Shown here: in pieces, positions 55,469 to 64,000 of the stretch | Numbering within the stretch: position 1 is the stretch's first letter | How the letters are laid out: every line of letters begins with the position of its first letter | DNA from: Panaeolus papilionaceus | Lineage: Eukaryota > Basidiomycota > Agaricomycetes > Agaricales | Length of the DNA stretch: 64,000 bases | Reading direction: 5' to 3' | Assembly: GCA_015501605.1 (NCBI GenBank) | Contig: JADNRZ010000001.1 | Coordinates: forward strand, 1,302,001-1,366,000 | The notes under the pieces: generated by a model | The model's input: the letters and a program-made list of their open reading frames with translations, nothing else | What the model was told of the DNA's origin: nothing | The model's database searches: none | Made by a program: the position numbers and the translations under genes

Positions 55469-55939
55469 CTATCCCTTGTGCACCACGTACAAATTGTCCT
55501 GCACGCGAGATGCATGCTTAAGAAGAGCTCTCCCACTAGCTCCAGGTATACTGTCTGGAAAAGGTTGCCTATCGGCGTCTTCCTTTACGGCTTTGGGTAC
55601 AGGTTTTACTCCAGTGGTGTCTATCAGTCGGACAGCTTCCACTAGCTTAATCATTTGCTCCAAATCCTTGACGACAGCCTGTTGCTCTGGTGTATCCTGT
55701 GCAGGTGGAATTAGAGCTGAAAGTTTATAGAGACGTTCAACTGTTGTTGCCGATAATTTGGGCGAAGGGTATGAGGACAACAAGTCGTTGACCGACCACG
55801 TTGATGTCGTTGGAATTCCGAAAATATCCGTTTCAAACTTTACATCCTTCGAATTGTCTGTAGATAATTTCTTGGCTGTTGATTGAGTTGTAAAGGTATA
55901 AGGAACACGAGTCAACCGACGCGACGCGATGGAGAACAT
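55469..55939 (-). CDS. Mitochondrial Glu-tRNA(Gln) amidotransferase subunit C (GatC-like)
   Basis: GatC belongs to the GatCAB complex that converts Glu-tRNA(Gln) to Gln-tRNA(Gln) in mitochondria. A single exon encodes 156 residues from the ATG at 55939. The first residues, MFSIASRRLTRVPYTF, look like a cleavable mitochondrial presequence (positive, no acidic residues), which is why this ATG is preferred over 56041. The GatC core is recognisable: VNDLLSSYPSPKLSATTVER, LYKLSALIPP, EQMIKLVEAVRLIDTTGVKP, then a short C-terminal tail. It is head-to-head with mitoribosomal mS34, 120 bp between starts. Confidence 0.88.
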   Translation of the reverse strand: MFSIASRRLTRVPYTFTTQSTAKKLSTDNSKDVKFETDIFGIPTTSTWSVNDLLSSYPSPKLSATTVERLYKLSALIPPAQDTPEQQAVVKDLEQMIKLVEAVRLIDTTGVKPVPKAVKEDADRQPFPDSIPGASGRALLKHASRVQDNLYVVHKG

Positions 55940-56059
55940 GGAGACTTCAAAGAGAGTTGGTGGCCCTTCTGGCTGAGTTTGAATTTCCGCGAAAGTAATT
56001 TTGGACATCAGTTTCGACTTTTGTTTACCAGAATCATTCACTCTCGCCCAACTCTCGCA

Positions 56060-56526
56060 ATGGCCGCCCCAGCAGCTCGTAGCTCTATTACAAGAACACT
56101 ACAACAACTAATTCCTTTAAAAAAGGCTGAACTTCCTCCCGTACTTGCTCCAAGAGCAGGTAACCTCTACGAAGTACTGTCGCGGACTCCTCAAGGCGGG
56201 GTCGGAAGCACGGTTCACCAGATGCGATGGAGTTCCAAACAGATTGACAACTCATATTGGGTCGTTACTAGGACAAAGTTCAAATGTGAAGGGAAACACG
56301 GGAAAGCATGGGGTCAGCTTTACTGGAAAGGTACGTCTGGGTCATGCAACCCTTCACATTAAGTTCCATTGACCGGTTTATACTCTTTGCACCAGGTAAA
56401 CTCGTCAGCCCACGGGAAGAGTTAATTCGCGGAGCGTTGAAATACTCCTGGAAAGAGGGGCACTCAAAGGCTCTACCAGCTGCGAAACCAAAAGCTCCAA
56501 CACCCACAGCTGAAGCCGAGTCGTAG
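56060..56526 (+). CDS. Mitochondrial small-subunit ribosomal protein mS34
   Basis: mS34 is a mitochondria-specific protein of the small ribosomal subunit. Two exons (56060-56330 and 56396-56526) encode 133 residues. The sequence pattern matches the MRP-S34 family: NLYEVLSRTPQGGVGSTVHQ, SYWVVTRTKFKCEG, HGKAWGQLYWKGK across the intron, then PREELIRGALKYSW. Animal mS34 has the same order: an L-Y-E-x-L helix, a G-V-G block, Y-W-x-x-x-R and HGKAWG-x-x-x-x-KG-K. The protein is shorter than animal mS34, with an Ala/Pro-rich tail. It is divergent from GatC. Confidence 0.82.
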
Positions 56527-56982
56527 TTTGTTGCAGTATTTTACTGTGAGTACAAACTGCCCTAGTCTCTTGCATTCGTCGAACTCAACCGTTTGTTATA
56601 GTGTTATGTCTTTATAGTTTTAATTTAAAGCCCGTTTTGCTCTTCGGATGCTCCAAAAGCAAGCATCATCTCTCAAAGACTCTTGTTACATGTTTTCAAG
56701 GGGAAACGACTGCAGAAATTTGCCTGGTCATTACCACTCTAGTCTCTAGAATACCCAGCAAGAACGCGCACTATTTCAATCCCTCCATAATCTTTCGTGA
56801 CTATCATTGTCAACCGTTGACAAGGTCGAGTTATGGAGCTAAATAATCCGGCATTGAATACAGTGGTCTGTATAGTAGTTTTCTGTTTCTTCTAAAAATG
56901 CGCATACCCAAACTTATATTTTACAGTCATAAAGATACAAAGTACAACTGTTCGTCTAATCCGAATACGTCATTATAATGCT
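56527..56982. other. Intergenic: mS34 3' flank and protease 3' flank
   Basis: About 460 bp without a gene, AT-rich; the 3' flanks of two convergent genes. Confidence 0.5.
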
Positions 56983-58073
56983 TTAAGCAGAGATACCACG
57001 GTAGGTGGAAATTTGGGACCTAAGGCGGGTGATCTGGCCAGAGGTGAACTCAGTCATGCAAGAGTCATAACTGTAGTCCATGTAGTTGTCTGGGAGGTAC
57101 GTATGTGTGTCAGTCACTATCCATCGCCAAGCGTTGAGGAAAGATACGTACGGATGGGGTCAACTCCTCCACCAGCGCAGGTGTCACGACCAACTGGGCA
57201 TCCAGAAGCAGGGGAAGCCTCTGGTGGGGTATCAGAAACCTGGTCGCCAGAGCCAGAGCAACCTCCCTGGAAGGTGTGGTAGAGACCAACCCAGTGACCA
57301 ACTTCGTGGGTGCCAGTTTGACCGCGGTTGTAGTTGGTACTGGTACCGCCGGGAAGGGATGAGTAGACGAGAACTGATTATATCGCAGGTCAATCCAGGA
57401 GCTCCAAGTTACAAGAAAGTATTAGTACGTACCGACACCATCATCCTTGTTGGAGGAAGAGTAGCTAGATGGGAATGTAGCATATCCCAAGAGACCACTC
57501 GTGCTGGAGGACTTGAAGCTTCAAATTCGAGGTATGTTAACGGAAGCTTTAGTGAAGAAACTGGCTTAAGGCTTACCCAACTGTGTACATGTTCAGGTCA
57601 GCCTTTCCACCAACTCGAAGAGCATTCTTCATGGCGGTTTGCTGGGAGTTGCTAGGACCAGCATTGTTGAACCAGCCGCTGTTGGTGGTGCGGGTGATGT
57701 TGCGGAGCACGAAGGTCAAGCCGGTGTCCGAGAAGTCTGCGTTGAGGACATCAATCTGCTGGCGGACAACTGAGTCACTACAACGTCGATCCAAAGTCAG
57801 TTCTGGGGTCTAGAACAACAGTGGGCAATCTTACGGGACATTGCCTTCGGCAAGAGTGGTGCCTGCTTGGATAACATGGAAGTAGACGTTGATGGTGGCA
57901 GCCTCAGCGATGTTGGAAGTGCCCTTGGCCATCTTGGGGGTCACCCTGTTGGCTCTGAAGTGGGCCTCCGCCTTCACGATCTCTACGTCGGAGATTTCGG
58001 TACCACAACCGGGCCTGCCAACGACGGAGGTGACTGAGATGGCCAAAGCCAAGAGGATGCTACGGAATTGCAT
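56983..58073 (-). CDS. Secreted M43B (pappalysin-type) metalloprotease, copy 1
   Basis: A secreted zinc endopeptidase of the MEROPS M43B family, common in fungal secretomes. The N-terminus [19 protein letters not shown] is a signal peptide. The mature part has [72 protein letters not shown], the zinc site [17 protein letters not shown] (H-E-x-x-H-x-x-G-x-x-H), and the Met-turn [20 protein letters not shown] near the C-terminus, ending in TYRGISA. Introns fall after NVP, before FKSSSTSG and before HNYMDY. Compared with copy 2 (59.3-60.5 kb), it lacks the introns after the signal region and before VYFHVIQ. Substrate unknown; the family degrades extracellular proteins. Confidence 0.93.
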
Positions 58074-59294
58074 GTTGGCAAGTTGGTGTGGTATAGAAGT
58101 CCTGAGGATTCTGAGGAACAAAGGTGCCAAATGCGCAGGTTTTTATATCTTGACTGGAGGCGCTTGTCTCGCCAAGGACACCAGGCAGATATGACGTGCT
58201 CAGAGGACTGCATGAAACCAATGTACCAATAAAGGTACATCCATGTGTGGCCGATAGATTTCAGGCCACAGGATTTGCGGGCAATGTGGGGAATTCAACA
58301 CAGAAGGCATGAAGAACCATGTTAAATGTGGCCAAGCCTGACTCTGTTCATGAAATCTCTGGGGCCAAGAACCTTTCACTCCCTGCAGACGATGCACCTA
58401 TAGGGCGTAACAATGATGTTACTCGTCGCCCGATACATAATTGAAGCGCGTGTCCATGCCGTCGCTTTGCGAGATTATGATAGCGCTCCCATTCGGATGA
58501 TAAGGCTCCTGTTGCACGACAATCTTTACTCCTGAAACAACATGATTATGCGACCATGCAGCCAATTTATAGTGACCGAAAACATCACGAGGCTGTTATC
58601 TATATTGTCAACGCTTGCTGCCCCAAGAGTCAAAGGTCAGTCTACAAGGGATCTAGACGGAGGCCGTTGCACTTTTCTTATCCTGACATATAAGAGCATG
58701 AGTTGTAGTCATATGGCAATTTTTGCCAAGTTGCTCCCGACTTATCCTTTGAAGTATTAACTTACTATGGTGCTTAGAGGTGGGCACAGTAGTAAAAGCA
58801 TTGGTAGTGCGCTGGGTGTATACGTAGAAGAACGGTCATATGACGGTTGTCGAGACTCCGTTGATCTAATGTAAGCCAGTGCACTTCGTGGCAGGTGTCG
58901 CGATTTTGGTCAGATACAAAACGTACATAAGCTGATTGCATGCCTGTGGATTGATGTTCACAATGCTGAGTGGGTATAGTGACGGCCGACAAATCCTAAA
59001 ATATTGTCACCTGAATATCCGTCATAACTGTATATTTCCGAACGCGGCTTCTATTTCGCGATGCTCCAGCGTGTTCCAAGTGTCGATAAGAATTCCGCAT
59101 GGTTGCAGAAGCAAAACTTAATGGTCTCGTGTGGGTACTAAAAACAACCACACGAAGTTCACCAGTAGAGTAATTGAATTGAATTTGATATTATGCTATT
59201 AAACAAGCATATTTCTGTTAGGAGCGGACACAAATTATAGATAAACTAAACGATTTCGTTCCCCGTTTTCCTCCTTTGAATAAGCTGGGAGCCT
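58074..59294. other. Intergenic between the two M43B genes
   Basis: About 1.2 kb with no gene seen. It contains the promoter of copy 1 and the 3' flank of copy 2; no remnant of a third protease copy was recognised. Confidence 0.5.
58141..58147 (-). promoter_or_regulatory. TATA box of M43B copy 1
   Basis: The minus strand reads TATAAAA (inside ATATAAAA) 68 bp before the ATG at 58073. Confidence 0.55.
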
Positions 59295-60472
59295 TTAGGC
59301 GTTGATACCGCGGTAGGTGGCGATCTGGGACTTGAGACGAGTGATCTGGCCGGAAGTGAATTCGGACATGCAAGAATCGTCGGTGTAGTCCATGAAGTTG
59401 TCTAAATGTCAAAATAAGTAATCAGTGAGGATATATCAAGGCACACGAAAAACGCACGAATGGGGTCAACACCGCCGCCTGAGCAGGTGTCACGGCCAGT
59501 TGGGCAACCAAAGGCAGCAGAGGACTCGGGGGGAGTGTCAGAGACCTGGTCACCAGAGCCGGAGCAACCGCCCTGGAAGGTGTGGTAGAGACCGACCCAG
59601 TGGCCAGCTTCGTGGGTCAAAGTCTGGTAATATGTTAGATAAGAATAAAACACAGTCAACCTGCCATTGTCGACGCACCTGTCCGAGGTTGTAGGGGCTG
59701 GAGGTGCCGCCTGGTAGAGAAGAGTACAGGATGACAACACCATCATCCTTAGGGTTTGAGCTGTAGTCTGAAGGGAAGGTGGAATATCCGAGCAAACCGG
59801 CACCACTGCCACTCTTAAAGCTAAATTAAATGGGATAGATTAGATAAGTGTCTTACGTGGAGGCCAAAGACGTACCCAACGGTGTAGACGTTGAGGTCCT
59901 TAGCGGCACCTGTGCGAAGGGAGTTCTTCATTGAGGTCTGCTGGGAGTTGCTGGGGCCGACATTAGTAAACCAGCCAGAGTTGGTCGTGCGGGTGGTGCC
60001 AGCCAAAACCCAGGTAATGCCAGCATTGGCATAAGCCTTGTTCATGACGGAAATTTGGTTGGTGATTTGAGAATCACTGTGTTGGACATTTAGCTCGATG
60101 TTTCTACGCCAACAGAGCGACTTACGGGATGTTTCCACCAGACAGGGTCGAATCTGCTTGGATGACATGGAAGTAGACCTGGGATATCATGCGGCGTCAA
60201 AGGGGGACGACGCAATCGCTCGAATGAAACGCACATTGATAGTGGCGGCCTGAGTGGAGAAGGTTCCGTTAGAGACGACCTTGTTGGCCTGGAAGTGAGC
60301 TTCCGCCTTGGCGAGCTTCTCATCACTGATAACGGTACCACAGGTCCTATTGCAAACCAAGATCAGCCAAGAACAGAGAAGAAGGGCGAGCAAGCGCCTA
60401 CCTTCGAGCAACTGTGTTTGCCAACACTGTGGAGATGCCGAACACGAAACTGACGAGGGTCGCGCTGTACAT
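59295..60472 (-). CDS. Secreted M43B metalloprotease, copy 2
   Basis: Tandem paralogue of the 57-kb protease. Exon 1 encodes a signal peptide ([18 protein letters not shown]) ending NTVAR before intron 1; exon 2 starts [20 protein letters not shown]; a second extra intron follows AATIN. Later exons give [55 protein letters not shown], the zinc motif [17 protein letters not shown] and Met-turn [20 protein letters not shown], ending TYRGINA. The zinc ligands are intact, so both copies look active. Introns after NIP and before HNFMDY are at positions shared with copy 1. Confidence 0.93.
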
Positions 60473-61652
60473 TGTGAAAGTCTTGCTGAAGTACTAGGGA
60501 AGTCAAGTGAGGAGACCCTGCACTAATGCACCACCTTTTAAGCATTCCAGGCTGACCTTACAAAGGCGTGAATTCATACTCTGCTTTACCACCATCTCTG
60601 ACGATAACAAAATCGCGTTTCGTTCCACATGTTTGCTGACAGTGGTATGAATTGTCGCAAGAACGCAACGTAGGGTCCAGAAGGCATGCAAATCCCATAA
60701 AGAGCGAGGAGAAGCACTCAACCGCGTGTTAGAGTTATCTGTGATTACAAGGCCCTTGATGATTTCGTAGGTTTCATACCTGAAACGAATAAGAATAAGA
60801 ATAAGACCTTGTGGTGCAGCATTGATAGCAAAGTCATATCCAGGTGCTGGTCACTGTCCAGTTGAGCCTACTTGTGGTCATTGGACGTCCAGTGCAACGA
60901 GTAAAATGTGAAAACAGCATGGTTGCGTGGGTTAATTTTAGATGAGAAGGTGACAAAAATGATGGTTTATCCGTAGACCGGAAAATATAGCAGCGTAACT
61001 GGCTTTAGATAGAAGAAAGGGAGATAACTTTGGCCATGTAGTCTCAAAATATCCCAGAGCTACGACAGTGATGTGGGGTGATACGCAATGACAGTGATTG
61101 CCAACAGTACATCCTATCAGACTAAAGGTATCAGAGTTCTCCGTTGGCAATTGAATAGAGAGCGTACGCGTGCACTCAATTAAACCACACAAGATAGAAT
61201 GTTATTTCTGGAAGAAAACGTTGGTCATGCCGGCAGTTAACACGCACCGTCTTCCAGTGCCTCGTCATACAACAGCGGGATTTCATGTGGATTTTGTCAA
61301 GGGGCGATGATCGTCTGTATAACTATAAAAGGTTGAATAGCCACACTTCATAAAGACCAATATCACAAGTAATAGCAAGTAATTGGACGCAAGACGCGCT
61401 GGACGGATTTTGAAGGTTGAAGTGCAACTTGAAGGTTGCAATCAAGTCGAGCGCTGCTCACGTAATCCAATATGTAGCCGGTTAATTTGGATATGCTCGG
61501 TGTATTTCACGTGTCGACACACTCAACGACATCGTCAAGGTTGTGTGAACACTCTCCTCGCAAAGTCCCCCCTCATTTGTGCATACAGTGTCTCTCTTTC
61601 ACCCACTGTCACCTGTTGACCCTCATTATCAACAATACTTAGACTTTTACCA
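60473..61652. other. Intergenic: M43B copy 2 promoter and ACBP promoter
   Basis: About 1.2 kb, no gene recognised. A TATA-like TTAAAAGG (minus strand, near 60535-60542) could serve M43B copy 2. A TATAAAA at 61324-61330 (+) is 320 bp before the ACBP ATG. Confidence 0.45.
61508..61513. promoter_or_regulatory. CACGTG element upstream of ACBP gene
   Basis: 140 bp before the ACBP start codon. Confidence 0.45.
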
Positions 61653-63243
61653 ATGGCTTCAAGAGAACTGATTGACGCGCAGTTTGACAGAGCTGTCGAG
61701 ATTGTGCAAAGTTTGCCCAAGACAGGTCCAATTCAGACAGACTATGAAGAAAAGCTCACAATGTACAGGTGGGTATAACGAATTTCATTTCATACTATTC
61801 TCACAAATATTAATTTAATTTTCAAGTCTTTTTAAGCAAGGTAATACCCGTCTGATCACTGAGTGGGTATGGTTTACTAAATTACACTGCAGCGACTGCA
61901 GGCAATGTAAAGTCTCCCCGCCCGGGTATGTGGGATATGTTGGGGCGTGCAAAATGGTATGAACAATCCTGTGAAGCCTCCTGCTTTCTCACCACAACCA
62001 TAACTACAGGGACGCTTGGGCAAAACACAAGGATTTAGACTCTTACGAAGCCAAGTGGTTGTACGTCGAAGCACTCTTGAAGGTATCTATTGATAGAACC
62101 TCTCCTGTTCTGGTTTCGTACCTATGCATCATTTTTAGGTTCTTCGACGGTATTCAGACAAAACAGTTGCACAAGATCTGGTAGAGGAGCTGGAGTCATA
62201 TAGCGGCGACCCATCAAATATCGTCATGAGTAGTACGTTTTTCTTTGTCCTGCGTCTCCTGACAACAGTACTTATAACCTCTAGGGACGTTATCCAAATC
62301 ACCTGGCTCAGATGCGTCAGGTTCAACTGTTTCCGAACCCGATACACCATATGCACGTCCAGGCAACACACAGCATGCTCGGCCTCAAAACGTAGACGAA
62401 ACAAGCTCATCTGAGGAGTCAGATGAGGAAGGAGCCAATGAATTACCAGTCATAGCATCAAGTCTAGTATCAACCGAAAATCGTCCACAGTCTTCCCTTT
62501 CGTCAAACCGCTACCGCACTCCGCTTGCAGGGTCTCTTGCAATGTCTCCGCCTCCCATACCGCACCGGCTTCCTTCCCAGCAACCGCTGCCGGGATTTGA
62601 AACTCCTTCTGCCTTCGGTGAAGCCGTTCCCTCCCAATTTAGTCGCGGACAACCTTTTGTCGACACGAGAGGTGACATGGTTTCTCCTCCCCATCTTTAC
62701 CCTGGTCATCCTAGCTATCATACTCCCCAACCTTACACGATTAGGCCACCTTCTGCGATGGCGTTAGAGCGGGCTGTAGAAAGTGTTCAAGCTCATCTTG
62801 CCGCCTTGACAGAGCGCCTGGAGGCGCTCGAGTCGCGTTCATTCACCCTTTCACGGTCAAATATAGCAAGCAGTCCCCGCAGAAGCGGCAACTCTCCCAA
62901 CTGGGGACGCGGATCTCCCAATCATGCAGTCGATGGACCTTACTGGGATCTTGATGACATGGGAATGTGGTCAACAGTACTCAATCCAATGTCTCGCGGG
63001 TTAGACAAGATGAAGGAGTGGGCCACCTTCTTTGCGAGGAATGAAAATCGGTCACCATCGATGATCATAATCAGAAGGCTCTGTCTCGACGTGTCTTTCC
63101 TTGTCTGTGTAGTCGCTGTTCTTGGGGCTCTCTGGAGGAAGAGTGGTGTTAGGAGAAGAGAGGTCAAGGCTGCCCTGGTGATTCTATGGCGTGCCATTGT
63201 TGGCCACAGGTCGCAGGCATCACTATTGGAAGGAGGATTTTGA
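61653..63243 (+). CDS. Acyl-CoA-binding protein with C-terminal anchor (Atg37/ACBD5-like)
   Basis: An N-terminal ACBP domain plus a C-terminal membrane anchor is the layout of fungal Atg37 and animal ACBD5, peroxisomal proteins tied to pexophagy and very-long-chain fatty acids. Exon 1 (61653-61768) encodes MASRELIDAQFDRAVEIVQS; exon 2 (61827-61840, 14 nt) gives LFKQ of the ACBP signature; exon 3 gives ATAGNVKSPRPGMWDMLGRA; exon 4 (62010-62092) KWDAWAKHKDLDSYEAKWLY. A disordered Ser/Pro-rich region follows, then a coiled coil (ALERAVESVQAHLAALTERL), and near the C-terminus a single transmembrane segment around LCLDVSFLVCVVAVLGALWR. The function is inferred from architecture; the peroxisomal location is not visible in the sequence. 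Confidence 0.88.
61827..61840 (+). other. 14-nt microexon of the ACBP gene
   Basis: Reads TCTTTTTAAGCAAG between a CAAG acceptor and a GTAATA donor; it encodes the centre of the ACBP signature (LFKQ), needed for frame. Confidence 0.75.
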
Positions 63244-63363
63244 TACCCAAACACACGAAAACCAAGCATTGATCATGAACCCATTTGTATTTATCGATTT
63301 ATACCAGCTATGTTATGCAATATAATGATTCTCATGAACATGGTAAAAGGCTTCGCATATAGT

Positions 63364-64000
<637 letters not shown>

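Noticed and set aside
55940..56041. GatC starting at the upstream ATG 56041
   Set aside because: The extra 34 residues are non-mitochondrial in character and would overlap the short promoter shared with mS34; the ATG at 55939 begins a typical presequence.

Overview
The window is nuclear DNA of a filamentous basidiomycete, most likely a mushroom-forming agaricomycete. The genes are dense and cut by many short GT-AG introns (mostly 50-70 nt), intergenic gaps are small, and several protein architectures are fungal: an FHA-forkhead factor, a fungal Kcs1, two secreted M43B metalloproteases and an Atg37/ACBD5-like acyl-CoA-binding protein. I assembled gene models by joining reading frames at splice sites and checking frame and family motifs. 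Exon coordinates are exact where given; elsewhere only the outer limits are exact.

Layout. 1-6.1 kb: 3' part of a cactin gene, then ubiquitin-activating enzyme E1. 6.1-9.0 kb: long stretch without a gene. 9.0-16.1 kb: cyclin-domain protein (-) and a Far11/STRIP subunit of STRIPAK (+). 16.7-22.4 kb: forkhead factor, Dre2/anamorsin, BCD1 snoRNP factor (all +), Mediator Med18 (-). 22.5-25.9 kb: uncharacterised protein with a CUE-like C-terminus. 26.5-32.8 kb: HEI10-type meiotic RING protein and inositol hexakisphosphate kinase Kcs1 (both -). 33.6-39.7 kb: orphan protein with a possible TFIIS-N-like tail (+), FHA-forkhead factor (-), MTP18-like mitochondrial protein (+). 39.9-46.2 kb: eIF2B delta (-) and nuclear exonuclease Rat1/Xrn2 (+). 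46.4-52.7 kb: uncharacterised protein (-), SNARE Sec22 (-), Mpo1-like dioxygenase (+), short-chain dehydrogenase (-). 53.0-56.5 kb: uncharacterised protein (-), dUTPase (+), GatC (-), mitoribosomal mS34 (+). 57.0-60.5 kb: two tandem M43B metalloproteases (-). 61.6-64 kb: ACBP/Atg37-like protein (+) and the 3' end of a glutathione-dependent formaldehyde dehydrogenase (-).

Most genes are housekeeping or regulatory. I saw no biosynthetic cluster, transposon, CRISPR array or RNA gene. Functional neighbours occur as head-to-head pairs: GatC/mS34 (mitochondrial translation), Sec22/Mpo1 (endoplasmic reticulum), and dUTPase with an orphan carrying weak PIP-like motifs around a promoter with an MluI box.

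The most unusual property is splicing. Several genes need coding exons of 7-20 nt to keep frame and rebuild family motifs. The clearest cases are HEI10 (14 exons, one of 7 nt inside the RING finger) and the dehydrogenase (NNAG and YxxxK motifs on 13- and 14-nt exons). A second pattern is the hexamer CACGTG close upstream of many start codons.
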